Of a stretch of DNA of 64,000 bases, positions 1-8,760 are shown piece after piece (the first letter of the stretch is position 1; each line of letters begins with the position of its first letter). The notes below the pieces were generated by a model. It had not been told where the DNA came from. It ran no database searches and was given only the letters and a program-made list of their open reading frames with translations. Position numbers and translations under genes: made by a program. Source of the DNA: JAJDOD01 sp039024895 (GTDB lineage: Bacteria; Pseudomonadota; Alphaproteobacteria; Rhodobacterales; Rhodobacteraceae); contig JBCCPJ010000012.1 of assembly GCA_039024895.1 (NCBI GenBank), positions 1 to 64,000 on the forward strand, read 5' to 3'.

Positions 1-1010
1 CATGATTCTGATGGAGAGGCAGTTGATTTTGATTCAGATGTCACGACTTCTGCCTTGGCGTTTTCTCTGGCGTCGAAGACAAATCGGAGAAAGTTCAACG
101 TTATCTGCGCCGCGAGGATCGCCGTTGACCCTGTCGGGTCATAGTCGGGTGCGACTTCCACCACGTCGAACCCGATGACCTCATGTTGCCGCGCCACCTG
201 TTGCAGCAGTTCAAGGACTTCGTAGTAAAGGAACCCCCCATGGCTGGGCGTCCCGGTGCCGGGCGCGATGGACGGGCAAAAGGCGTCGATGTCGAGCGTC
301 ACATATACCCGCGCGCCTTCCGGAATGCGATCGGCCACGCCGCGCGGCCCCAGCGTCCGGGCTTGTCGCACGCTCAGAATGTCGGACCCCATGGCGCGGG
401 CATCCGCATAGCCCTCCTTCGCAGTGGACGATACGTTGCGAATGCCCACTTGGGTCAGCCCCGTGACAAATGGCTGTTCCGCGGCACGGCGCATCGGGTT
501 TCCATGCCCGTGGCGCACGCCATGGCGCTCATCGACAAAGTCAAGATGCGCGTCGATCTGCAAGATATGAAACGATTTTTCCCCATTGAAGGCGCGAATG
601 CACGGGATGTTGACGGAGTGGTCACCGCCGATCACCACAGGCAGTGCGCCCGCGTTCAGGATGGCCCGGACGCCGGTCTCGATATTGGCGTGGCTGGCGT
701 CGGTGTCGGTGTGTACGATGTCGGCATCACCAATGTCGACGATCCGCACATCACCGGACAAGTAGGTACGGTCGTCTTCATGGTCATATGCTCCCGCATG
801 GCCAAAGGAAAAGAGTGTCGAGGCCTCTCGCACTGCCCGGGGGCCGAAGCGCGCGCCCGACCGCCACTGCGTGCCGAAATCGAACGGCGCGCCAAGCACG
901 GCTACATCCGCATCAATCGCATTCCAGTCAGTGACCAGGGGGCGTTTGCCGAAGGTGGCGACGCCGACGAAGGGCAGGTCGAGGCGACCGGTATCATAGG
1001 TGTTGGCCAT
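1..1010 (-). CDS. speB: Agmatinase / ureohydrolase family protein, 3' end cut by window edge
   Basis: Manganese ureohydrolase (arginase fold) that splits urea from agmatine or a related guanidino compound, feeding putrescine metabolism in the cytoplasm. Reading the minus strand from ATG at 1010 gives an open frame to the window edge with no stop, so the last residues are missing. Visible family motifs are GGDHSV, QIDAHLDFVDE and LDIDAFCPSIAPGTGTP; the metal-binding His and Asp residues are all present. The last motif has Cys where many agmatinases have Asp (LDP); that Asp is not a metal ligand. The start follows the upstream membrane-protein gene by 38 bases on the same strand, with a weak ribosome site. 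Exact substrate (agmatine versus guanidinobutyrate or similar) cannot be settled from sequence. Confidence 0.85.
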   Translation of the reverse strand, partial: MANTYDTGRLDLPFVGVATFGKRPLVTDWNAIDADVAVLGAPFDFGTQWRSGARFGPRAVREASTLFSFGHAGAYDHEDDRTYLSGDVRIVDIGDADIVHTDTDASHANIETGVRAILNAGALPVVIGGDHSVNIPCIRAFNGEKSFHILQIDAHLDFVDERHGVRHGHGNPMRRAAEQPFVTGLTQVGIRNVSSTAKEGYADARAMGSDILSVRQARTLGPRGVADRIPEGARVYVTLDIDAFCPSIAPGTGTPSHGGFLYYEVLELLQQVARQHEVIGFDVVEVAPDYDPTGSTAILAAQITLNFLRFVFDARENAKAEVVTSESKSTASPSES

Positions 1011-1048
1011 AAGGTAAGTAGGGGCGAGATTGGCGTTGAGTGCAAGCC

Positions 1049-1597
1049 TCAGTTCCGCGCGAGCGCCCAGGCAGCGCAACGGCGAAGCACCAGCAACCAA
1101 AGCCCCATGAACACAACCCAGAGCGAAGGCGTTCCTAGGAAAATAACCAGTTCATTGAGTGCCGCGAAGAACAACTGGATGAATGACTTTTGCCGCGCTT
1201 GTTCGAGATGCTCTCCTTTGGTGCCTTCGATCTCTTCGTGGACCGGCAACACCCGTTCTGTTGCAGATAGAAAGACGTAGCCCAACGCGGCGAAGGTATA
1301 GAGCCGCATCATCGCAATGGGATCGTTGCCGCTTGCGATCCAGACCATCAAAAGCAGGAAGCCCGCCCAAATTGCGCTGGTGCCGATGGGGTATCGCTTG
1401 AAAATATTTGAGACGGGCAGGAAGGCCGTCAAAACCAGCGCATTCCCGAGAATGGCAAGGACCACCGGGTGGAACGCCGTTTCGACCTGCCGAAACAACA
1501 GGTAAAGCCCGCCCAGCAAAAGCGTGCGAGCCAGATCGTTCTCCCAGGATTGTCGCGTGGCGATCCGTTGGACTAAGCTGTGGTTCGTGCGTCCCAT
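1049..1597 (-). CDS. Integral membrane protein of unknown function
   Basis: 182-residue protein with four or five hydrophobic segments (about residues 24-44, 45-60, 75-90, 98-112 and 142-172) and a charged cytosolic-looking loop between the last two. I do not recognise a family. It lies 38 bases upstream of the agmatinase gene on the same strand, so the two may be co-transcribed, and is divergent from guaB. The frame is the only one here with consistent hydrophobic pattern and codon use. Start ATG at 1597 lacks a strong ribosome site, so the true start could be slightly internal. Confidence 0.65.
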   Translation of the reverse strand: MGRTNHSLVQRIATRQSWENDLARTLLLGGLYLLFRQVETAFHPVVLAILGNALVLTAFLPVSNIFKRYPIGTSAIWAGFLLLMVWIASGNDPIAMMRLYTFAALGYVFLSATERVLPVHEEIEGTKGEHLEQARQKSFIQLFFAALNELVIFLGTPSLWVVFMGLWLLVLRRCAAWALARN

Positions 1598-1667
1598 GTC
1601 GTTTCGTTAGGAACAGGGTTCGCGGCAATTTACCAGTGAACAGACTGTCGCCATTTCAGTAAAAAAC

Positions 1668-1691
1668 CACAAGATGTTGCGATTTCTTGTG
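1668..1691. promoter_or_regulatory. Palindrome upstream of guaB (operator candidate)
   Basis: Perfect 7-base inverted arms CACAAGA and TCTTGTG separated by 10 bases, about 85 bases upstream of the guaB start, in the divergent region between the membrane-protein gene and guaB. The half-site spacing is what a dimeric repressor would need. No known regulator is assigned. Confidence 0.35.
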
Positions 1692-1775
1692 TCGCAGTCA
1701 CGAATAGGGCTTTCCCCTGTCGGCGACCCATGCGATAGGGAGGCGTCAAACGAACCCCTCCAAAGGAGTATCCAA

Positions 1776-3227
1776 ATGGAGATTCGTGAGGCGCTCACGT
1801 TCGATGATGTTTTGCTGGTCCCAGGGGCCTCATCTGTCTTGCCTGCCGGGGCGGATACGACCACGCAGGTGACCCGCAGCATCTCCATGAACATCCCGCT
1901 TTTGTCTTCCGCGATGGACACTGTGACCGAGGCGCGAATGGCAATCGCCATGGCGCAGGCCGGGGGTATGGGCGTGCTGCATCGCAACCTGTCGGTAGAC
2001 GAGCAGGCGCGGCAGGTGCGCGAAGTGAAACGGTTTGTATCCGGAATTGTCTACAACCCGATTACTCTCAGGCCGGAACAGACACTGGCGGACGCGAAGG
2101 CGCTCCAGGATCGCTACAAAGTCACAGGTTTCCCGGTTGTGGACGATTCGGGCAAAGTGCTGGGCATTGTCACCAACCGCGATATGCGCTTTGCGGGCGA
2201 TGATGCAACACCTGTCCGCGCCATGATGACATCGCAAGACCTCGCGATCCTGACAGAGCCCGCCGATCTCGACGAAGCGCGCAGCTTGATGAAGGCGCGG
2301 CGGATCGAAAAGCTGCTGGTCACTGACGGGCAGGGCAAGCTGACCGGTTTGCTGACCTTGAAGGATAGCGAACAGGCGGTCCTGAACCCGATGGCCTGCA
2401 AGGATCATCTTGGCCGTCTGCGCGTCGCCGCCGCGTCCACAGTTGGGGCGGCGGGTTTCGAACGGTCCGGGGCCTTGGTGGATGCGGGGGTCGACATCAT
2501 TGTGATCGATACGGCCCACGGCCATTCCGAAGCGGTGGCCGAAGCGGTTAAGCAAGCCAAGACCCTGTCCAATGAAGTGCAAATTATCGCGGGCAATGTG
2601 GCGACGGGTGAGGCGACTAAGGCTTTGATTCAAGCCGGTGCCGACGCGGTAAAGGTCGGAATTGGCCCCGGTTCGATCTGCACCACGCGCATGGTGGCGG
2701 GCGTTGGTGTGCCGCAGCTTACGGCCATTTTGGATTGCGCTGCTGCCGCAGGCGATGTGCCCGTGATTGCCGATGGCGGCATCAAGTTCTCGGGCGACTT
2801 TGCCAAGGCAATTGCGGCGGGGGCCAGTTGCGCTATGGTTGGTTCAATGATCGCCGGGACGGAGGAGAGCCCGGGCGAGGTGATCCTCTACCAGGGCCGC
2901 TCCTTCAAATCCTATCGGGGCATGGGGTCTTTGGGGGCAATGGCGCGCGGCAGTGCGGACCGGTATTTCCAAAAAGACGCCGCCAATGACAAGCTCGTGC
3001 CCGAGGGGATCGAAGGCCAAGTGCCCTATAAAGGGGCAGCGGGCGCGGTAATACATCAACTTATCGGCGGTTTGCGCGCCGCGATGGGCTACACCGGTTG
3101 CGAAACAGTAGAGAAAATGCGAAAAAACTGTCAGTTTGTGCGCATCACCGGTGCGGGTTTGAAGGAAAGTCATGTGCATGACGTTCAGATCACCCGTGAA
3201 AGCCCGAATTACCGTATGGGCGGGTAA
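1776..3227 (+). CDS. guaB: Inosine-5'-monophosphate dehydrogenase
   Basis: NAD-dependent oxidation of IMP to XMP, the first committed step of GMP synthesis, in the cytoplasm. The 483-residue protein has the family's usual length. It begins MEIREALTFDDVLLVPG, carries a CBS pair at about residues 95-205, and has the catalytic loop GPGSICTTRM with nucleophile Cys302, followed by DGGIKFSGD and the flap region. The start at 1776 is preceded by AAAGGAG, so the longer frame from 1674 is not used. Next on the strand is a proline-rich protein 73 bases downstream. A palindrome at 1668-1691 may regulate it. Confidence 0.97.
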   Translation: MEIREALTFDDVLLVPGASSVLPAGADTTTQVTRSISMNIPLLSSAMDTVTEARMAIAMAQAGGMGVLHRNLSVDEQARQVREVKRFVSGIVYNPITLRPEQTLADAKALQDRYKVTGFPVVDDSGKVLGIVTNRDMRFAGDDATPVRAMMTSQDLAILTEPADLDEARSLMKARRIEKLLVTDGQGKLTGLLTLKDSEQAVLNPMACKDHLGRLRVAAASTVGAAGFERSGALVDAGVDIIVIDTAHGHSEAVAEAVKQAKTLSNEVQIIAGNVATGEATKALIQAGADAVKVGIGPGSICTTRMVAGVGVPQLTAILDCAAAAGDVPVIADGGIKFSGDFAKAIAAGASCAMVGSMIAGTEESPGEVILYQGRSFKSYRGMGSLGAMARGSADRYFQKDAANDKLVPEGIEGQVPYKGAAGAVIHQLIGGLRAAMGYTGCETVEKMRKNCQFVRITGAGLKESHVHDVQITRESPNYRMGG

Positions 3228-3300
3228 AGCACATGTTGAACCATAGTCTCCGGCTGGGAGGCGTTAGATGATTGTTTTGCGATGATGCTTGGAGGGGGCT

Positions 3301-5154
3301 GTGGCTGATCGCACAGGTGGCGAGGGTAAGCCAGGCGTGCCGAAAGAGGTTTTTGAGCTCGACAAGGACGAACGCTGGCAGGCGCGGCTCGACGAAGCGC
3401 GGGCGCGTCGCGAGGTTGCTTTACGGGAGAAAGCCGCTGGCAAGCCCCAGAAGCCGCGCCCAAAGCCTTGGGAAATCGGCGGCGCCGAGATGGACGCGCC
3501 GAAAGAGATCAATCCAATCATGCAGGAGCGGGGGAACGACAAGTTCGACTTCGCCGACAGGTTGGAAACCATCCGCAGCGCCAAGTCGGAAGCGGCGCCA
3601 AAGCCGCCAGCCGCTGAAACGACACCCGTCGAAGCACCCGTAGTGCCCGCCGAAACGGCTAAAGCGCGAGAGGCGCAACCGGTGCCATCTGCCCCGGCTG
3701 AGCCAATTCCACCGGCGAAGGAAGAGACCCCTGTCGCGCGTTCGGAGACGTATGCGCCTGCCGAGGCAGCGCCGCCTCCGCCGCCTACTCCGCGCCAACG
3801 GACGCGGCCCTCGCTTGTCTTGCCAGACGCGCCCGATGTGGCTGAACTTGCGGCGCGCTATGCCTCTACCATTGATGGGCCCGAGCCGTTGCGACGCGCA
3901 ACAGCGACGCAGCCTGTTTTCGAGGAAGATTTGCAACCGCAGCACACGGCGGAACTTGTGGCCCTGCCAACCGCTGCGCCGCCCCAAAGCGTGCTCGATG
4001 AACGCCTGAAAAGTCGCAGTGAGCGCCGTCGCGGTATTCGACCGCTCGGCATGGCGGCCGGGCTCATGGCCTTTGCCGCGCTGCCGTTGACCGTGGAAGC
4101 GCCGCCGTTGGAAATCGGGCCGGAGATGCCGCTGATCGAACGCATCCGCAACCAGCCTGCACTAGGGGTCACATGGGGGCTATACGCGCCGCCTGTGCAA
4201 ACGTCGTCTGATCAATGGCGTCCCTCGGCCGCGCCCTTGCGGGTTTCTCGGGCGCCCTTGGCAGTGCCGCTTACGCCCGGCTTGACGGAGGCGGCGCTAT
4301 CGCCACCGCAAATCCCGCCCCTGTCAAATGTGCCGCCCGAGGTTCCTGAGCTCGCCTTGCCGCCCTGGGATGGACCGGACCTGGCGGGAGTAGTCTCCAA
4401 CGTCTTAAGTCAGCCGGAAACTGGACCGGCGACCTTCGGCACGCCAATAGGTTTGGAGGTCCCGGGTATACCGACAACGCCGTTGCCAGTCTCGACGGCG
4501 CCACCGGCAGCGCCCACACCGCCGCCCGCAAAGCCAGATACGCAACCGGCTGAGGTGACAGCGCCGACCCAGGCGGAAGAGCCGCCAGCCGCGTCTGCCG
4601 ATGCACCTGTGCCCGAAGGCTCGATCGGCGCGCCACCGCGCCCGCCCACATTGCGCGAAAAGTCGGGCGAAACGGTCACGCCGCCCGCACGGCCGCGCCC
4701 GAGTGAAACGGTCGTGGAAGCCGATCCGCTCCGCGTGACAATTCTGGTGCCACGCCGTGCCGATCGCGCTGTAACGGACGATGTCGCATCGGGCGTGACC
4801 CTCGATGGCCATGAGTTAGTGCGTGTCAAGGACGTGGACTTCAGCATCAGCACCCGCAATGTGCGATACTTCCACGACGAAGATCGCGCATCAGCGGCCC
4901 GTATGGCGGCGCGTTATGAAGCAGAGCTACGCGATTTCACCTGGTTCCGACCAAAGCCGGTTGAGGGGACGACCGAGCTTTGGCTGTCGGGTCGCGCTCC
5001 GGGGGGGAACACAAACGGGCGTGTGCAAACGAACGCGGAAGATGTGCTTGAAAGGGCGCTGGACCGTTTGGGACTTGGCCGCGACTTGCCGGAGAGCTTG
5101 CCGAGCGCGGAAGACATTCGAAACATCCTTCGACCACGTTCCGGTGACAACTAA
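3301..5154 (+). CDS. Proline/alanine-rich membrane-anchored protein, unknown function
   Basis: 617 residues starting with GTG at 3301 behind GGAGGGGG; a TTG twelve bases upstream is less likely because it overlaps that site. The first 240 residues are charged, then Pro/Ala/Glu-rich and probably disordered. One hydrophobic stretch (about residues 245-262) could cross the membrane. Another long proline-rich linker follows. The last 150 residues form a compact domain opening with VTILVPRRA and containing VRYFHDEDRASAARMAARY, which recalls small envelope-associated domains seen after disordered linkers; I cannot name it. It sits between guaB and an rRNA methyltransferase, only 20 bases from the latter, so the two are probably co-transcribed. 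Confidence 0.75.
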   Translation: MADRTGGEGKPGVPKEVFELDKDERWQARLDEARARREVALREKAAGKPQKPRPKPWEIGGAEMDAPKEINPIMQERGNDKFDFADRLETIRSAKSEAAPKPPAAETTPVEAPVVPAETAKAREAQPVPSAPAEPIPPAKEETPVARSETYAPAEAAPPPPPTPRQRTRPSLVLPDAPDVAELAARYASTIDGPEPLRRATATQPVFEEDLQPQHTAELVALPTAAPPQSVLDERLKSRSERRRGIRPLGMAAGLMAFAALPLTVEAPPLEIGPEMPLIERIRNQPALGVTWGLYAPPVQTSSDQWRPSAAPLRVSRAPLAVPLTPGLTEAALSPPQIPPLSNVPPEVPELALPPWDGPDLAGVVSNVLSQPETGPATFGTPIGLEVPGIPTTPLPVSTAPPAAPTPPPAKPDTQPAEVTAPTQAEEPPAASADAPVPEGSIGAPPRPPTLREKSGETVTPPARPRPSETVVEADPLRVTILVPRRADRAVTDDVASGVTLDGHELVRVKDVDFSISTRNVRYFHDEDRASAARMAARYEAELRDFTWFRPKPVEGTTELWLSGRAPGGNTNGRVQTNAEDVLERALDRLGLGRDLPESLPSAEDIRNILRPRSGDN

Positions 5155-5174
5155 CTGGGACGACCGCTTGAGCT

Positions 5175-6338
5175 ATGCGGCCTGACGCGCGGATCGCGGC
5201 AGCGATTGAAATCCTTGACGACATTCTTGCCGGTGCGCCTGCGGAGCGCTGCCTCACTACTTGGGGGCGACGACACCGGTTTGCGGGTTCGGGTGACCGG
5301 GGGGCCATCCGCGATCTCGTCTTCGATGCGCTCAGGAGAAAACGATCCCTGGGGTGGTTAGGCGGCGGGTCGAACGGGCGTGCTTTGATGATTGGGGCCG
5401 CGCGCGCTGCGGACAAATCTCTTGATGCCTTGTTCACTGGAGCGGAATACGGGCCACCGGTCCTCAGCACCGCCGAACGCGAGGCAGGGCGACGCATTGG
5501 AGACGCGCCAGAGGCGGTTCGGCTCGATTGCCCGGATGCGCTTTGGCCGGAACTAAAGGCAGCCTATGGGGAGGAAGCCGAGGCGATCCTCACCGCGATG
5601 CAAGATCGCGCGCCGGTCTTTCTGCGGGTAAACCGAATGAAGGGCACACGGGAGGACGCCGTGACCTTGTTGGGGTCTGAGGATGTCACGGCGCAAGCGC
5701 ATCCCCTTTCGGACAGCGCCCTTGAAGTGACTGAGAATGCGCGATGGATTCAAAACACGCGCGCTTACCGCAAAGGGTATGTTGAGCTTCAGGATGCTGC
5801 GTCCCAGGCGGTGGTGGATCAATGTCGCGCTTATTTTGGCGCGGGCGAAGTGCTGGATTATTGTGCCGGCGGCGGCGGCAAAGCGCTGGCCATGGCAGCC
5901 GCTGGAGCATCAACTGTTGCGGCCCATGATGCCGAGCCTCGCCGCATGGCAGACATCCCCGCCCGCGCTGCGCGCGCCGGCGTCGGGATCAACGTTGTGA
6001 CGGACGTCAACGGCCAGTTTGACCTCGTTCTTTGCGACGCGCCCTGTTCGGGGAGCGGCGCTTGGCGTCGGCAACCGGATGCCAAATGGCGATTGGATGA
6101 TGCGGGGCTTGCCGCGTTAACACGTATTCAGGACGACATTCTGGACCGCGCGGTGCGTTTTGTGCGTCCCGGTGGCACGCTGGCCTATGCAACTTGCTCG
6201 CTTCTGCCGATTGAAAATATGGCACGTGCCACCGGGTTTCTGTCCCGCCACCCCGAATGGCACATGGTGCGAGACCGGCAATGGACCCCGCTTGACGGGG
6301 GGGATGGCTTCTTTCTCGCGTGTTTTCAGAGAAGTTAA
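5175..6338 (+). CDS. RsmB/NOP-family 16S rRNA (cytosine-C5) methyltransferase
   Basis: SAM-dependent methyltransferase that modifies C5 of a cytosine in rRNA. The 387-residue protein has an N-terminal helical NusB-like part (RKRSLGWLGG), an RNA-binding stretch (VFLRVNRMKG) and a Rossmann domain. SAM motif I is LDYCAGGGGK. Motif IV is CDAPCSGSGAWRR and motif VI is YATCSLL with catalytic Cys341, so both family cysteines are present. It follows the proline-rich gene by 20 bases. Shorter than E. coli RsmB; could equally be called RsmB-like or RsmF-like, as the target base is not deducible. Confidence 0.9.
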   Translation: MRPDARIAAAIEILDDILAGAPAERCLTTWGRRHRFAGSGDRGAIRDLVFDALRRKRSLGWLGGGSNGRALMIGAARAADKSLDALFTGAEYGPPVLSTAEREAGRRIGDAPEAVRLDCPDALWPELKAAYGEEAEAILTAMQDRAPVFLRVNRMKGTREDAVTLLGSEDVTAQAHPLSDSALEVTENARWIQNTRAYRKGYVELQDAASQAVVDQCRAYFGAGEVLDYCAGGGGKALAMAAAGASTVAAHDAEPRRMADIPARAARAGVGINVVTDVNGQFDLVLCDAPCSGSGAWRRQPDAKWRLDDAGLAALTRIQDDILDRAVRFVRPGGTLAYATCSLLPIENMARATGFLSRHPEWHMVRDRQWTPLDGGDGFFLACFQRS

Positions 6339-6407
6339 CGAAAGCGCCGCAAGGCTTAAGGTTCCGTTAACACCTTTGACCGCACTCTATCCGCATCAAC
6401 GGATGAG

Positions 6408-8708
6408 GTGAGCGACGTGGCGTTTCGCCGACCGAGTGCACTAGAAAACCGAAGCTGGTCTGACCTGGCGGACCGGGTTCCAGTTTTTGCCTTGCTGTCG
6501 CTCGGATCATTGGCCCTCGCCATTGCTGTTCCGAGGCCCGCTTTGAGCCCCGTGCTTTATGGCACAGCCGCAGGTTTTATCGCGCTTCTCGCACTCGCTG
6601 GTGGACACGGTGCAGTTTCGCGCTTGCGCGGCCTTGTGCTTTCGCCGCGACTGCGTGCGAAGCTTGAAAATGCGCCGGGTCTCGCCGTCTTGACCGATGC
6701 CCAGGGGTCGGTGCTCGCCGCCAATGCCCGCGCAAATGCCAGTGGGCCACGCGACACGCTGCTTGAGAATACGCTTTCGGGTATCGCTGCGGACCCAAAA
6801 GGCGCGTTGCTCCGGATGCGCGAGCGGGTTCAGGACGTCGCCGAGTTTGAAGAAACGTTCGGTACGTTGGAGAAGGGCCTGCTGGTGTCGGTGACCCGAC
6901 TTTCGGCACGGCGCATTTTGTGGTCCATCTCGCCGCAGTCGCTGGACCCTGAACTGGCGCTGCTCTCCGTTACCCTGGGGCGCGCCGCGCTCAATGGGCC
7001 CGCTGCCCGTCTCTTGGGTCGGGGCACCCGTCCATTATCCGAAATCATCCGCGATTTACCGGTGCGACAGGGGGCGATCCACCATATGCGCCGCGCCGAT
7101 GGGACCGAGTTTGAGGCGCGCCTGATCGAAATGCAATCGGCCCCCAATCGCGCGGAGATTGCCGTGCTGCCGCCGTCGGAAATTGCCCATGAGACGGAAG
7201 ACGCGGCATCGAGCGCCCTTGCGGTCCCGGATTTGCTGAGCGTGCTGCCGGTGCCCATGTTGAAGATCAGCGAAGCGGGACTGCTCTTGGAAGCGAACAA
7301 GGAAGCCCGCGCGATCCTCGCCCTCGACGCCGATGCGCTGCCGCCGCTCTTTGAACTGGTCGAAGGGATGGGCCGACCGATTGCAGACTGGTTGTCGGAT
7401 GCGGCCCAGGGGCGAGGCCTTTTGAAGCCTGAAATCGTCCGGGCCGTTATCCCGGGGCAGGAGCTCTACCTACAGATTGCCCTCGGTCGTACCGTTGAAA
7501 ACGGGCGGACCGTTTTGATCGGTATTTTGAACGATGCCACGGAGTTGAAGACGCTTGAGGCGCAATTTGTCCAGAGCCAGAAAATGCAAGCGATCGGACA
7601 GTTGGCCGGGGGTGTGGCCCATGATTTCAACAACCTTCTCACCGCCATAAGCGGGCATTGCGACTTGCTGCTTCTGCGCCATGAAGCCAGCGATCCCGAC
7701 TATGCCGACCTTATCCAAATCTCACAGAACGCAAACCGCGCTGCGAGCCTCGTGGGGCAGCTTCTGGCGTTTTCCCGCAAGCAGAACCTCAAGCCGCAAG
7801 CGCTCGATCTGCGGGACACCATGGCCGATCTTGCACATCTGCTGAACCGGCTGATCGGCGAGCGGGTGCAATTGGACGTCAACCACGCACCGGGGCCGCA
7901 GATGATCCGTGCGGATCGTAGGCAATTGGAACAGGTGATCGTAAACCTTGTGGTCAACGCCCGGGATGCGATGCCGGACGGGGGCCGGATTGAGGTCATT
8001 ACACGCTCGGAGTTTCTGCCGGAGCCGGTATCCCGGGATCAGGCGCGTTTGACCTCGGGCGAGTATGTGGTGATCGAAGTGCGCGATACGGGTTGCGGCA
8101 TTCCTGCCGAGGCGCTGTCAAAGATCTTTGAGCCCTTCTTTTCAACCAAAAAGACCGGGGAAGGTACGGGGCTTGGCCTTTCCACCGCCTATGGCATCGT
8201 AAAACAGACGGGGGGGTATATCTTTGTGGAAAGCGCGCTTGGGGAGGGGACGACCTTCACGCTGTTCTTCCCGGCAACGACGCTGCGCGATACCGCACCG
8301 GTCGAACCCGAAAAGCCGTCGGCCGTGGCCCCCGTGCCGCGAACGGACGCTTCGATCCTGTTGGTCGAGGACGAGGCGCCGGTGCGTGCCTTCGCTTGCC
8401 GGGCCTTGCGGCTCCGGGGCTATACCGTGATTGAGGCCTGCGACGCGGAAGAAGCCATCAAGATACTTGAAGACACGTCCCTGCAGATCGACCTCTTCGT
8501 CACGGATGTGATTATGCCCGGCATGGACGGGCCGACCTGGGTCCGAAAGGCGCGCAAGGACCGGCCCGGGACGGGGGTCGTGTTTATGTCTGGGTACGCA
8601 GAGGAGGGACGCGCGGAGAAGCAGGCCCGCATCCCGAACTCCGTCTTTTTACCCAAACCCTTTTCGTTGCAACAACTCACCAGCCTCGTCCAAGAACAGC
8701 TAAGCTAG
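6408..8708 (+). CDS. cckA: Cell-cycle sensor histidine kinase/phosphatase CckA
   Basis: Hybrid histidine kinase that in alphaproteobacteria drives phosphorylation of CtrA through ChpT. The 766 residues show two membrane helices (about 24-40 and 47-66), PAS-like sensor regions (about 85-190 and 270-380), a dimerisation helix with GQLAGGVAHDFNNLL (phospho-acceptor His405), an ATPase domain with N-box VNARDAMPDGG, G1 DTGCGIP and G2 GEGTGLGLS, then a C-terminal receiver (about 650-766) with acceptor Asp700 in FVTDVIMPGMDG. This layout matches CckA closely. Start is GTG at 6408; a GTG three codons on is an alternative. It stands alone, 69 bases after the methyltransferase gene, and is convergent with the chemotaxis receptor. 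Confidence 0.95.
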   Translation: MSDVAFRRPSALENRSWSDLADRVPVFALLSLGSLALAIAVPRPALSPVLYGTAAGFIALLALAGGHGAVSRLRGLVLSPRLRAKLENAPGLAVLTDAQGSVLAANARANASGPRDTLLENTLSGIAADPKGALLRMRERVQDVAEFEETFGTLEKGLLVSVTRLSARRILWSISPQSLDPELALLSVTLGRAALNGPAARLLGRGTRPLSEIIRDLPVRQGAIHHMRRADGTEFEARLIEMQSAPNRAEIAVLPPSEIAHETEDAASSALAVPDLLSVLPVPMLKISEAGLLLEANKEARAILALDADALPPLFELVEGMGRPIADWLSDAAQGRGLLKPEIVRAVIPGQELYLQIALGRTVENGRTVLIGILNDATELKTLEAQFVQSQKMQAIGQLAGGVAHDFNNLLTAISGHCDLLLLRHEASDPDYADLIQISQNANRAASLVGQLLAFSRKQNLKPQALDLRDTMADLAHLLNRLIGERVQLDVNHAPGPQMIRADRRQLEQVIVNLVVNARDAMPDGGRIEVITRSEFLPEPVSRDQARLTSGEYVVIEVRDTGCGIPAEALSKIFEPFFSTKKTGEGTGLGLSTAYGIVKQTGGYIFVESALGEGTTFTLFFPATTLRDTAPVEPEKPSAVAPVPRTDASILLVEDEAPVRAFACRALRLRGYTVIEACDAEEAIKILEDTSLQIDLFVTDVIMPGMDGPTWVRKARKDRPGTGVVFMSGYAEEGRAEKQARIPNSVFLPKPFSLQQLTSLVQEQLS

Positions 8709-8760
8709 CCGCCGCCGTTTACATTCATGCCCACCGATGCACAGAAGCGGCGGTCACGTG

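Noticed and set aside
183..1280. 365-codon plus-strand frame at the left edge
   Set aside because: It is antisense to the agmatinase frame, which carries all ureohydrolase motifs on the minus strand.
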